22,877 bases of DNA. It comes from Syntrophomonadaceae bacterium (GTDB taxonomy: Bacteria; Bacillota; Syntrophomonadia; Syntrophomonadales; Syntrophomonadaceae). The stretch covers positions 1-22,877 of the forward strand of contig JAUNBV010000007.1 of the NCBI GenBank assembly GCA_030526885.1. Reading direction: 5' to 3'. The notes under the pieces were generated by a model that was not told the DNA's origin, did no database searches, and worked only from the letters and a program-made list of their open reading frames with translations. The position numbers were made by a program, and so were the translations under genes. Positions 1 to 7,322 of this stretch are shown here, piece after piece; the stretch's first letter is position 1; every line of letters begins with the position of its first letter.

Positions 1-1
1 A

Positions 2-1336
2 CCGGCGCTGGGCTTCGAGGATATCGGCGGACAGGAAACGGCGATACGGGAGCTTAAAGAGGCGCTGGATTTCATGGTGCAGGCGGACCATATAGCCCGC
101 ATGGGCATCCGGCCGCTTAAGGGCATTCTGCTGGTGGGGCCGCCGGGAACGGGCAAGACCCTGATGGCCCGGGCCGCAGCCGGTTTTACCGGTTCGGCCT
201 TTATTAGCGCGGCCGGTTCGGATTTTATTGAGGTATATGCCGGAATGGGCGCGCGTCGAATACGCAAGCTGTTTCAGGACGCCCGGCAGCAGGCCAAAGC
301 CCAGAAGCTGCATTCGGCCATCATTTTTATTGATGAGCTGGACATCCTCGGAGCCAGGCGCGGCAGCAACAGCGGACATATGGAATATGACCAGACCTTG
401 AATCAGCTGTTGGTGGAAATGGACGGCATTGCGCCCGATGTGGAGCCGCGGCTACTGATTATGGCCGCCACTAACCGGCCGGATATCTTGGATTCGGCCC
501 TGCTCAGGCCGGGGCGTTTTGACCGGCAGGTGCAGGTAGATTTGCCGGATCGCCGGGGGCGGGAAAGTATCCTTAAGCTGCACAGCCGCAATAAGCCTCT
601 GGCCGAGGATGTCGATTTACCGGAAATAGCCCGCGCGAGTTTCGGCTTTTCCGGCGCCCATCTGGAAAGCCTGACCAATGAGGCGGCCATCCTGGCCATG
701 CGGGACGGGGTAGGGGTGATAGACCAGCGTCATATGAATGAAGCCTTGGATAAGGTTTTGATGGGCGAGAAGCTGGAACGGCAGCTAGAGCCTGAGGAAT
801 TAATAAGGGTATCCTGCCACGAAGCCGGCCATGCCCTGGTAAGCGAGTTGACAGAACCCGGTTCGGTAACGGCGGTTAGCATCATCCCGCGCGGCCGCGC
901 CCTGGGTTTTATGCGTAAGGCGCCGGCCCGGGACAAATACCTGCACACCCTGGCTGAATTTGAACAACAGATCAAAGTGGCCCTGGCGGGAGCGGTAGCG
1001 GAGGAGATGTGCCTGGGCTGTCGCAGCAGCGGCGCGGTCAACGATTACGACCAGGCCTGGCAGCTGGCGGAAAATATCATAAAAGCTGGCCTGTCCTCGC
1101 TGGGGATAGTCAATACGGAGCAACTGCCGGTGGAGGTACGCTTTGAAGAAAGCCGCTCCATCATTACCCGGCTGGAGGAAGACACCCGCGCCTTGCTGCT
1201 GACCGCCCAGCAAACCTTGAACCGCCTGGCGGAACAACTGCGGTATGACGAAACCTTAAGCCGCGAAGAACTGGAAACGGTTTTTAAGTTTAGTTACCCC
1301 TCGCCGGTGGCCGGTTGTGGGATGGCGGCACAATGA
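2..1336 (+). CDS. FtsH-like AAA+ ATP-dependent zinc metalloprotease, 5' end missing
   Basis: The frame is open from the first bases of the window, so the gene starts upstream; 444 residues are visible. The first visible residues (FEDIGGQE) are the usual entry to an FtsH-type AAA module. Numbering from the first visible residue, Walker A GPPGTGKT is at 46-53, Walker B FIDELD has its acidic pair at 111-112, and the second region of homology AATNRPD...LLRPGRFDRQ carries the arginine fingers. HEAGH at 273-277 is the M41 zinc motif, and the Asp in SGAVNDYD further on fits the third zinc ligand. The FtsH pore loop FVG reads YAG here. Family knowledge: such proteases unfold and degrade membrane and soluble proteins. 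No membrane segment is visible, but the N-terminus is off-window. It could be canonical FtsH or a shorter paralogue; its position beside cinA-recA is not the usual ftsH locus, so no symbol is given. Confidence 0.9.
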   Translation, partial: PALGFEDIGGQETAIRELKEALDFMVQADHIARMGIRPLKGILLVGPPGTGKTLMARAAAGFTGSAFISAAGSDFIEVYAGMGARRIRKLFQDARQQAKAQKLHSAIIFIDELDILGARRGSNSGHMEYDQTLNQLLVEMDGIAPDVEPRLLIMAATNRPDILDSALLRPGRFDRQVQVDLPDRRGRESILKLHSRNKPLAEDVDLPEIARASFGFSGAHLESLTNEAAILAMRDGVGVIDQRHMNEALDKVLMGEKLERQLEPEELIRVSCHEAGHALVSELTEPGSVTAVSIIPRGRALGFMRKAPARDKYLHTLAEFEQQIKVALAGAVAEEMCLGCRSSGAVNDYDQAWQLAENIIKAGLSSLGIVNTEQLPVEVRFEESRSIITRLEEDTRALLLTAQQTLNRLAEQLRYDETLSREELETVFKFSYPSPVAGCGMAAQ

Positions 1337-1344
1337 GTTATAAT
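1315..1344 (+). promoter_or_regulatory. Possible sigma-A promoter for the cinA-type gene
   Basis: TTGTGG at 1315-1320 lies 18 bases from a perfect TATAAT at 1339-1344, just after the protease stop codon. The -35 matches only half the consensus. The element would start transcription near 1351, about 50 bases before the next gene. Confidence 0.35.
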
Positions 1345-1401
1345 AAGCTATAGGATAATAATATGTAAGGATGGCGGGTTTCATCAGCGGAGGGCAGTTG
1401 C

Positions 1402-1878
1402 ATGGATGAGCATGATTTACTGATGAAGGTTTTGGACAAACTGTGGCGTCGCGATAAGACGCTGTCCACGGCTGAGTCCTGCACCGGCGGGATGGTGGCG
1501 CGGATGCTGACCGAGGTCCCCAACAGTTCGCTGGTATTCTGGGGCGGGGTGGTCACTTACAGCAATCAGAGCAAAACCAGGCTGCTGGCGGTGCAGCCGG
1601 AAACGCTCAAGCGTTATGGCGCGGTGAGCCCGGAAACCGCACGGGAAATGGTTCTCGGCATGCTTGAGGTGTCGGGTACCGATTATGCTGTGAGCATAAC
1701 CGGCATCGCCGGGCCCGGCGGGGGGACGGAGGAAAAACCCGTGGGCCTGGTCTATATCGCCGTGGCCGGAGAGGGCCGGATTGAGGTCAAGGAATACCGG
1801 TTTTTGGGGGATAGAGGCGAAATACGCCGCCAGACGTCATGGGCCGCCTTGGAGCTATTGTGGCAGTCCTTGCCCTGA
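1402..1878 (+). CDS. pncC: CinA C-terminal domain protein, nicotinamide-nucleotide amidohydrolase (PncC)
   Basis: 158 residues starting at ATG 1402, preceded by a GGAGGG-type ribosome-binding site about 8 bases upstream. The protein is only the CinA C-terminal domain: STAESCTGG at 22-30, a GGVVTYSN segment near 48-55 and SITGIAGPGGGTEEKPVG near 98-115 are the family signatures. Family knowledge: PncC deamidates nicotinamide mononucleotide to nicotinate mononucleotide in NAD salvage, in the cytoplasm. The N-terminal molybdopterin-binding-like domain of full CinA is absent, and there is no room for it upstream. cinA next to recA is a common arrangement in Firmicutes and links historically to competence, but the enzymatic role is the safer assignment. 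Confidence 0.88.
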   Translation: MDEHDLLMKVLDKLWRRDKTLSTAESCTGGMVARMLTEVPNSSLVFWGGVVTYSNQSKTRLLAVQPETLKRYGAVSPETAREMVLGMLEVSGTDYAVSITGIAGPGGGTEEKPVGLVYIAVAGEGRIEVKEYRFLGDRGEIRRQTSWAALELLWQSLP

Positions 1879-1912
1879 TGTTTAAAGGTTAAATGGCTTC
1901 CTAAAAACACAC

Positions 1913-1941
1913 TTGACAGAACAAAGGCCATAACATAAGCT
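1913..1941 (+). promoter_or_regulatory. Candidate recA promoter
   Basis: A perfect TTGACA at 1913-1918 is followed after 17 bases by TAAGCT at 1936-1941, which keeps the most conserved TA...T positions of the -10 box. It sits in the cinA-recA gap, about 30 bases before the recA start. I see no LexA-type inverted repeat around it. Confidence 0.5.
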
Positions 1942-1973
1942 GAACTAAAGCATTATTAAGGAGGATACATATT

Positions 1974-3005
1974 ATGAGCGAACAGCAGACCTTTGACGGT
2001 AAAACTGAGGCCATAAATAACGCCATTAGACAGATCGAGAAACAATTCGGCAAGGGCTCCATAATGCGGCTGGGCGAAAACAGCTCCATGCAGATAGATG
2101 CCATATCGAGCGGCTGCATTTCCTTGGATGCGGCGCTGGGGGTGGGCGGTTTTCCCCGCGGCCGCGTGGTGGAGATCTTCGGGCCGGAATCCTCCGGCAA
2201 GACCACGGTGGCTTTGCATGCGGTGGCGCAGGCGCAGAAGGAAGGCGGCATGGCCGCCTTTATCGATGCGGAACATGCTTTGGATCCGCTTTATGCCCAT
2301 CGGTTAGGCGTAGATATAGACAACCTTTTAGTATCGCAGCCGGACAGCGGCGAACAGGCGCTGGAAATATGTGAGGCTCTGGTGCGCAGCGGGGCGGTGG
2401 ATATAGTAGTCATCGATTCGGTGGCGGCGCTGGTGCCCCGGGCGGAACTGGACGGCGACATGGGGGATGCCCATGTGGGGTTGCAGGCCCGGCTGATGTC
2501 GCAGGCGCTGCGCAAGCTGACCGCCCATATCGGCAAATCGAACGCGGTAGTAATCTTTATCAACCAAATCCGCGAAAAGATTGGTGTGATATACGGCAAT
2601 CCCGAAACCACGGCCGGGGGCCGCGCACTGAAATTTTATTCATCGGTCCGGTTGGAGGTGCGCAAGGGCGAAGCCATAAAAAATGGGACCGATATCGTAG
2701 GCAGCCGCACCAAGGCCAAGGTGGTAAAGAATAAAGTGGCGCCGCCTTTTAAGAGCACGGAATTTGATATCATGTACGGTGCCGGGATATCAAAGGAAGG
2801 CGATGTGCTGGATATGGCAACCGCTTATGAACTGGTTCAGCGCAGCGGCGCCTGGTATGCCTATGAAGGCGAACGCCTGGGGCAGGGGCGCGAGAATTCC
2901 AAGGAATACCTGAAAACCAACCCCGAGGTCATGGCGCGGCTCAGCCAGCAGTTGAAAGAAAAGAGCCTGCAGTTAAGCGGCAAGCTTTCACCACAAGATG
3001 CTTGA
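1974..3005 (+). CDS. recA: Recombinase RecA
   Basis: 343 residues, normal for the family, from ATG 1974 with a strong AAGGAGGA site at about 1956-1963. Walker A GPESSGKTT is at 70-78; the Walker B region is VDIVVIDSVAAL; the DNA-binding loop region runs through FINQIREKIGVIYGNPETTAGGRALKFYSS. Role: RecA forms ATP-dependent filaments on single-stranded DNA, catalyses strand exchange and activates LexA cleavage, in the cytoplasm. No recX follows it, unlike in many Firmicutes. The stop codon (3003-3005) lies inside the -35 box of the next promoter, so the recA end and the downstream transcript start overlap. Confidence 0.98.
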   Translation: MSEQQTFDGKTEAINNAIRQIEKQFGKGSIMRLGENSSMQIDAISSGCISLDAALGVGGFPRGRVVEIFGPESSGKTTVALHAVAQAQKEGGMAAFIDAEHALDPLYAHRLGVDIDNLLVSQPDSGEQALEICEALVRSGAVDIVVIDSVAALVPRAELDGDMGDAHVGLQARLMSQALRKLTAHIGKSNAVVIFINQIREKIGVIYGNPETTAGGRALKFYSSVRLEVRKGEAIKNGTDIVGSRTKAKVVKNKVAPPFKSTEFDIMYGAGISKEGDVLDMATAYELVQRSGAWYAYEGERLGQGRENSKEYLKTNPEVMARLSQQLKEKSLQLSGKLSPQDA

Positions 3006-3030
3006 CAGCCTTGACAATAATGCCTAGAAT
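3002..3030 (+). promoter_or_regulatory. Strong sigma-A promoter at the end of recA
   Basis: TTGACA at 3002-3007 (perfect -35) and TAGAAT at 3025-3030 (five of six -10 bases) are separated by the optimal 17 bases. The -35 overlaps the recA stop codon. Transcription should begin near 3037, about 300 bases before rny. Confidence 0.7.
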
Positions 3031-3036
3031 AATCAA

Positions 3037-3302
3037 TAGGCTTTTAGTGGCCCGATTTGTCTTTTTTATTCTGGGCGGCAGTTAATATATATAATTCTGA
3101 ACGTTTTTGAACCTGGCAGTTTCTATAAAAAATTTCGATTCGTCATGAAATATATATTTATGGTCTGACTTGAGAGTAAGCAGTTTTGAGCGCAAAATGG
3201 ACTGACGGTTCTAAATAAGGAGAACCGGAGCGGCTGGTTTTGGGCGTATAAGCGAGTGACAGATGGGGTTTATGGAAAAGCCGGGTGATGACTCGGCTTT
3301 TT
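3037..3302 (+). ncRNA. Putative structured small RNA or rny attenuator leader
   Basis: No plausible gene lies in 3006-3345. A transcript from the promoter at 3002-3030 would run about 265 bases to the intrinsic terminator at 3276-3302. Within it I see a hairpin TTTTG/CAAAA (3184-3188 with 3193-3197), a hairpin GGTTCT/AGAACC (3207-3212 with 3221-3226), and a competing pairing of AACC at 3223-3226 with GGTT at 3236-3239. CGGCTGGTTTT at 3231-3241 could also pair, with a bulge, to the 5' arm of the terminator and so act as an antiterminator. I do not recognise a known riboswitch, 6S RNA, SRP RNA or tmRNA signature. That an RNA is made is inference from promoter plus terminator. Confidence 0.4.
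3276..3302 (+). terminator. Intrinsic terminator upstream of rny
   Basis: AAAAGCCGGG (3276-3285) pairs with CTCGGCTTTT (3292-3301) in a 10-bp stem with one G-U pair and a 6-base loop. The T run extends to 3302. It would end the putative RNA and any recA read-through. Confidence 0.8.
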
Positions 3303-3303
3303 G

Positions 3304-3323
3304 CATTGCCCGGCAGGGCAATG
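3304..3323 (+). other. Second hairpin between terminator and rny ribosome-binding site
   Basis: CATTGCCC (3304-3311) and GGGCAATG (3316-3323) form a perfect 8-bp stem with a 4-base loop. There is no T run after it. Its CCCGGC (3309-3314) is also complementary to GCCGGG (3280-3285) in the terminator stem, so the two hairpins can compete. Confidence 0.55.
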
Positions 3324-3340
3324 ATTCTTATTATTTCAGC

Positions 3341-3350
3341 AGGGGGTGAT
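3341..3350 (+). promoter_or_regulatory. Ribosome-binding site of rny that overlaps the only GTG candidate start
   Basis: AGGGGGTGAT matches the ideal Shine-Dalgarno AGGAGGTGAT at nine of ten bases. The in-frame GTG at 3346 lies inside it, so it cannot be served by it. The codon at proper spacing is ATT at 3355. Confidence 0.6.
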
Positions 3351-4899
3351 ATACATTATTAGTTTTCTTTATGCAACAATAGCATTGGTAGTGGCATTGC
3401 TGGCCGGCGCGGGAGGCGGGTACTATCTCCGCAGGATATTGGCCGAAAGCCGTATCGGCACCGCCGAGGCCGAGGCCGAGCGGTTGCTGGAGGAGAGCCA
3501 GAAAGAGGCGGAAGCGGTTAAAAAGGAAGTGCTGCTTAATGCCAAAGAGGAAGTCCACCGCAACCGTCAGGAGGTCGAAAAGGAAGCGCGCGAACGCCGC
3601 CGTGAGTTGGATCGTCTGGAGCGCAGGCTACAGCAGAAAGAAGAGGCGCTGGATAAAAAAATCGACAATATAGAGCGCCGGGAACAGCAGCATCTGGAAA
3701 AGGAAAAAGATATCGAAAAGACCCAGCAAGACCTGCAGCTCCTTCTTACCAGCCAGCTCAAGGAGCTGGAGCGATTGTCCGGCCTCAGTTCCGAAGAAGC
3801 CAAGGCGCTTTTGCTCAGCAATGTCGAACAGCAGATAAGGCAGGAGACGGCGCTATTGATCCGCTCCATCGAGAACGAAGCCAAAGAGGACGCGGACAAG
3901 AAGGCCAGAAACATAGTGACCCTGGCCGTCCAGAAATGCGCGGCCGATGTGGTCTCCGAAACCACGGTATCCGTAGTGCCGCTGCCCAACGATGAAATGA
4001 AAGGGCGCATTATCGGACGTGAGGGCCGCAACATCAGGGCGTTTGAAAACCTTACCGGGGTTGACTTGATTATCGACGACACGCCGGAAGCCGTTATCCT
4101 GTCCTCCTTTGATCCGGTGCGCCGTGAAATCGCGCGTGTGGCGCTGGGCAATCTGGTGGGCGACGGTCGCATTCATCCGGCCCGTATAGAGGATATGGTG
4201 GAAAAGGCGCGGCGGGAAATCGAGCAGGAGCTGCGTGAGGTGGGTGAGCAGGCGGCCTTTGAAACCGGAGTGCACGGCCTGCATCAGGAAATCATAAGGC
4301 TGCTGGGGCGCCTTAAATACCGCACCAGCTATGGACAAAACGTATTGCGCCATTCCATTGAGGTATCGCATCTGGCCAGTGTGATGGCGGCGGAACTGGG
4401 CGCCGACGTGGCTTTGGCCAAACGCGGCGGCCTGCTGCACGACCTCGGCAAGTCGGTAGACCATGAAGTAGTGGGGCCCCATGTGGAGATCGGCGTGGAT
4501 CTGGCGAAAAAATACAACGAGTCATCCGGGGTTATCCACTGTATCGAAGCCCATCACGGAGATGTTGAAGCCTCCACCATCGAAGCGGTGCTGGTGCAGG
4601 CAGCGGATGCCCTGTCCGCCTCCCGGCCGGGAGCGCGTCGGGAAACACTGGAAGCCTATATCAAGCGTTTGGAGAAGCTGGAGCATCTGGCCGAGTCCTT
4701 TGCCGGCGTGGACAAATCGTATGCTATCCAGGCCGGACGGGAGATCCGTATCATGGTAAAGCCGGACGAGATCGACGACCTGGAATCCATTACCCTGGTG
4801 CGTGAAATTGCCCGCAAGGTGGAGCAGGATCTTGACTATCCCGGACAGATAAAGGTGGTCGTTATCCGCGAGACCCGTCAAACCGAGTATGCCAAGTAG
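3346..4899 (+). CDS. rny: Ribonuclease Y
   Basis: 517 residues if counted from GTG 3346, the usual RNase Y length. Order: one N-terminal membrane helix (about 5-25), a long charged coiled coil (about 30-190), a KH domain with GRIIGREGRN at 220-229, and an HD domain with catalytic HDLGK (His-Asp at 365-366). The C-terminal VVIRETRQTEYAK matches the family end. Role: membrane-anchored endoribonuclease that initiates mRNA decay and processing, the main degradosome nuclease of many Firmicutes. The start is odd: GTG 3346 lies within the Shine-Dalgarno sequence, and ATT 3355 (giving 514 residues) fits the spacing better; no ATG is in frame. A structured leader precedes it and ymdB follows, as in Bacillus subtilis. 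Confidence 0.97.
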   Translation: MIYIISFLYATIALVVALLAGAGGGYYLRRILAESRIGTAEAEAERLLEESQKEAEAVKKEVLLNAKEEVHRNRQEVEKEARERRRELDRLERRLQQKEEALDKKIDNIERREQQHLEKEKDIEKTQQDLQLLLTSQLKELERLSGLSSEEAKALLLSNVEQQIRQETALLIRSIENEAKEDADKKARNIVTLAVQKCAADVVSETTVSVVPLPNDEMKGRIIGREGRNIRAFENLTGVDLIIDDTPEAVILSSFDPVRREIARVALGNLVGDGRIHPARIEDMVEKARREIEQELREVGEQAAFETGVHGLHQEIIRLLGRLKYRTSYGQNVLRHSIEVSHLASVMAAELGADVALAKRGGLLHDLGKSVDHEVVGPHVEIGVDLAKKYNESSGVIHCIEAHHGDVEASTIEAVLVQAADALSASRPGARRETLEAYIKRLEKLEHLAESFAGVDKSYAIQAGREIRIMVKPDEIDDLESITLVREIARKVEQDLDYPGQIKVVVIRETRQTEYAK

Positions 4900-4921
4900 C
4901 TTAATCACTTAACGTCATTTT

Positions 4922-4954
4922 ACCGGCTCCGTCGCTTATGTCGGCGGAGCCGGT
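4922..4954 (+). terminator. Intrinsic terminator after rny
   Basis: ACCGGCTCCG (4922-4931) pairs perfectly with CGGAGCCGGT (4945-4954) around a 13-base loop, followed by a weak T-rich stretch. It separates rny from the ymdB promoter. Confidence 0.7.
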
Positions 4955-4975
4955 TCATATTTTATGGCATATGTT

Positions 4976-5004
4976 TTGCTGCATGGACCTTAAATGGCTA
5001 TAAT
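4976..5004 (+). promoter_or_regulatory. Sigma-A-like promoter for ymdB
   Basis: TTGCTG at 4976-4981 and a perfect TATAAT at 4999-5004 are 17 bases apart. It lies between the rny terminator and the ymdB start. Confidence 0.6.
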
Positions 5005-5029
5005 CTATATATGAGGGGGTGGATGGCAT

Positions 5030-5824
5030 TTGAATATTTTAGCAGTGGCAGATATCGTAGGTAAACCGGGCAGGCGCATCCTGGAGCGGGAGCTTTCCCG
5101 CCTGCAGCGGGAGGAGAACATTGGGTTCATCGTTGCGAACGGCGAAAACGCGGCCGCCGGGCGCGGAATTAACCGTGAGATAAAGGAAAACCTGTTGAAC
5201 CTGGGCGTAGATGTGATCACCATGGGCAATCATGTGTGGGACAACAAGGATATATTCAGTATCATCGACGATGAGCCCCGCTTGATCCGGCCGGCCAATT
5301 ATCCCGCCGGCTGTCCCGGCCAGGGCTATCATATTTACCGTGCGGGCTTTAACAAGCGCATAGCGGTTATAAATATGTCGGGGCGGGTTTTCATGCCCCC
5401 GCTGGATTGCCCCTTTCAGAAAATAGATGAAATTTTAGTGGAGATAGGCGATAAGGCTGATATTATCCTCATCGATTTTCACGCCGAGGCCAGCTCGGAA
5501 AAAACCGCCTTTGCCAATTATGTCGATGGCCGGGTGAGCGCGGTATTCGGCACCCATACCCATGTGCAGACCTCTGATGAACGCATTTTGCCGGGGGGAA
5601 CGGCTTATATCACCGACCTGGGCATGAGCGGCCCCATCGATTCGATTATAGGAATGGACAAGGAAGCGGTACTGAAACGCTTTGTCACCGGTTTGCCGTC
5701 GCGCTTCGAGGTGGCGGGCGGCCCCGCGCGCATGGAAGGGGTTATTATAACGCTGGATGATGAAAGCGATAAGGCAATCTCCATTCGCCGTTTTTCCCTA
5801 CAGGAGCAGGCGGGAGAAAAGTGA
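5030..5824 (+). CDS. ymdB: YmdB-family metallophosphoesterase (2',3'-cyclic nucleotide 2'-phosphodiesterase)
   Basis: 264 residues, typical length. The start is TTG 5030, 7 bases after a GAGGGGGTGG ribosome-binding site; the next residues (NILAVADIVGKPGRR) match the family N-terminus. Visible metal ligands of the calcineurin-like fold are Asp8 (VADIVG), Glu39-Asn40 (NGEN), Asn67-His68 (GNHVWDNKD), His151 (DFHAE) and His176/His178 (GTHTHVQ), matching the set known for B. subtilis YmdB. Family knowledge: it hydrolyses 2',3'-cyclic nucleotides, products of RNA breakdown, and in Bacillus affects biofilm and motility decisions. Its place right after RNase Y and before spoVS is conserved in Firmicutes. 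It has its own promoter here, so it need not be cotranscribed with rny. Confidence 0.95.
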   Translation: MNILAVADIVGKPGRRILERELSRLQREENIGFIVANGENAAAGRGINREIKENLLNLGVDVITMGNHVWDNKDIFSIIDDEPRLIRPANYPAGCPGQGYHIYRAGFNKRIAVINMSGRVFMPPLDCPFQKIDEILVEIGDKADIILIDFHAEASSEKTAFANYVDGRVSAVFGTHTHVQTSDERILPGGTAYITDLGMSGPIDSIIGMDKEAVLKRFVTGLPSRFEVAGGPARMEGVIITLDDESDKAISIRRFSLQEQAGEK

Positions 5825-5868
5825 GGTTCAGAAACTTTTAATAATTCTTGTTTTCACAAAAAACCGGC

Positions 5869-5893
5869 AGGAATTTTTGAAACAGTTTAGAAT
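5869..5893 (+). promoter_or_regulatory. Sigma-H-like promoter upstream of spoVS
   Basis: AGGAATT at 5869-5875 and AGAAT at 5889-5893 fit the sigma-H pattern (AGGAnnT, about 14 bases, HGAAT) with a 13-base spacer. No sigma-A -35 box is placed for this -10. In B. subtilis spoVS is known to use sigma-H, which supports the reading. Confidence 0.5.
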
Positions 5894-5965
5894 ATAGTTT
5901 GTTAAAGACCTAGCTAAGCTACAGTTTCAGTTAAAGCAAGAGATTTGATTGGGGAGGAAACACAT

Positions 5966-6229
5966 ATGGAAGTATTAAAAGTTTCAGCAAAGTCTAGCTC
6001 AAATTCGGTTGCGGGCGCATTGGCGGGGGTGCTCCGGGAAAAAGGAAGCGCGGAAATCCAGGCTATCGGAGCCGGCGCCATAAATCAGGCGGTAAAAGCC
6101 ATTGCCATTGCGCGCGGCTTCGTAGCTCCCGGCGGGATGGACCTGGTTTGTATACCAGCGTTTACAGACATTATAATCGATGGTGAGGAACGCACTGCGA
6201 TTAAGCTTATCGTGGAATCGCGGTCATGA
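5966..6229 (+). CDS. spoVS: Stage V sporulation protein S
   Basis: 87 residues from ATG 5966, within about one residue of the usual SpoVS size. A GGGGAGGA site at 5951-5958 has 7-base spacing to this ATG; an upstream in-frame ATG at 5945 lacks a site and would add residues foreign to the family. The sequence is nearly the family consensus: MEVLKVSAKSSSNSVAGALA at the start, AIGAGAINQAVKAIAIARGF in the middle, then a conserved IPAFTDIIIDGEERTAI tail. It is an Alba-like small protein. Family knowledge: SpoVS affects septation, spore coat assembly and the commitment to sporulation. The neighbours rny-ymdB and the sigma-H-like promoter agree with B. subtilis. It indicates an endospore former or a recent relative. 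Confidence 0.96.
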   Translation: MEVLKVSAKSSSNSVAGALAGVLREKGSAEIQAIGAGAINQAVKAIAIARGFVAPGGMDLVCIPAFTDIIIDGEERTAIKLIVESRS

Positions 6230-6258
6230 CGAATGGCCGCTCATCGGTTGGTTATATC

Positions 6259-6290
6259 AGGCCTGCGATTAGCAGGTCTTTTATTTTTTA
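6259..6290 (+). terminator. Intrinsic terminator after spoVS
   Basis: AGGCCTGC (6259-6266) pairs with GCAGGTCT (6272-6279), one G-U pair, 5-base loop, followed by a long T-rich tract to about 6289. Confidence 0.8.
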
Positions 6291-6328
6291 ATGGGACAAA
6301 GCACGATGAGGGGTTAAAAGTGTGAGCG

Positions 6329-7252
6329 ATGATAATCGACCTGCATTGTGATACCATATCCGTGTTGAGCGATAAGGGCGGGGGACTGAATGAAAACCGG
6401 CTACAGTTCGATCTACGGCGGGCTAGGGAAGCGGGGGTAAAAGGACAAATATTGGCTATGTACAGCCGTTTTACCCGCCAGCAAGAAGCCCTGGAGGATA
6501 TCATGCGGCAGGCCGGGTGCTTTATGCGGCAGGCGGAGCAAAACGCCGGACGGGCGTATGTGCTTCAAAAATGGTCGGATTGGCAGCCGGACGGCGACCG
6601 GATAGCGCTGCTGCTGCATCTGGAAGGAGCCGATTGCATCCCCCGCAGTATGGAAATATTAGAACAACTATACCAAATGGGACTGCGCTCTCTAGGGCTC
6701 ACCTGGAATTATGACAACATTTTTGCCGCCGGTTGCAAAGGCGCCGGCACAGCGCGGGGCCTGAGCCGTGCCGGGCGTGAGCTGGTGAAAAGAATAGAAC
6801 ACCTGCCCATGTTGCTGGACCTGTCGCATCTGGGAGAAACCGCCTTTTACGAAGTGCTGGACCTTTTTCCCCGTCCGGTTATGGTCAGCCACAGCAATAC
6901 CGCAGCGTTATGCCCGCACCCAAGAAACCTGAAGGATAAACAGCTGGAAATTTTACGAGAAAATGGTGGCGTGATCGGTTTCAATCAGGTAAAGTTTTTT
7001 ATAGACCCCAGCCGTCCCACATTGAGCCGATTGGTGGACCACCTGGTATACGCGGCGGAGCAAATCGGGGCGGAGCATCTGGCCTTGGGCTCGGATTTTG
7101 ACGGAGCGGCAGATAATGACCTGGCGCTGAGCGGAGTTGAGGAGTACCCGGCCCTGTTGGCGGAGATGAAACGGCGCGGTTTTACGGCGCGGGAGATAGC
7201 GCTTATCACCGGCGGCAACGCGTTGCGGCTGCTGGAGCGGAACCTGGCCTGA
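6329..7252 (+). CDS. Membrane dipeptidase family (M19) zinc dipeptidase
   Basis: 307 residues from ATG 6329; an in-frame stop at 6323 excludes an upstream start. The ribosome-binding site GAGGGG at 6308-6313 is rather far (15 bases). M19 metal-binding residues are visible in order: His6 and Asp8 (DLHCDT), Glu99 (HLEGAD), His167 (DLSHLGE), His188 (MVSHSNT) and Asp256 (GSDFDGA). Family knowledge: cytoplasmic or surface zinc enzymes that cleave dipeptides, including some with D-residues at the C-terminus. No signal peptide is visible, so it is probably cytoplasmic. The gene stands behind the spoVS terminator and 70 bases before a PHP gene, with which it may be cotranscribed. The exact substrate cannot be read from sequence; a role in peptidoglycan peptide recycling is only a guess. 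Confidence 0.92.
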   Translation: MIIDLHCDTISVLSDKGGGLNENRLQFDLRRAREAGVKGQILAMYSRFTRQQEALEDIMRQAGCFMRQAEQNAGRAYVLQKWSDWQPDGDRIALLLHLEGADCIPRSMEILEQLYQMGLRSLGLTWNYDNIFAAGCKGAGTARGLSRAGRELVKRIEHLPMLLDLSHLGETAFYEVLDLFPRPVMVSHSNTAALCPHPRNLKDKQLEILRENGGVIGFNQVKFFIDPSRPTLSRLVDHLVYAAEQIGAEHLALGSDFDGAADNDLALSGVEEYPALLAEMKRRGFTAREIALITGGNALRLLERNLA

Positions 7253-7322
7253 AATACAGCCGTTACCCGGTGGCGTTCAGGCATAACAGGGACAAGGCAA
7301 AGCGGGAAGTGGATGATATATC

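Noticed and set aside
1880..1973. LexA/SOS box before recA
   Set aside because: I looked for GAAC-n4-GTTC type repeats and found none, so SOS control is not claimed.
3011..3016. A second TTGACA just after the recA stop codon
   Set aside because: No -10 box at proper spacing; the copy at 3002-3007 pairs with TAGAAT at exactly 17 bases.
3263..3349. A 28-codon frame (MGFMEKPGDD...) overlapping the terminator upstream of rny
   Set aside because: No ribosome-binding site, and its codons are forced by the two hairpins; it looks like chance.
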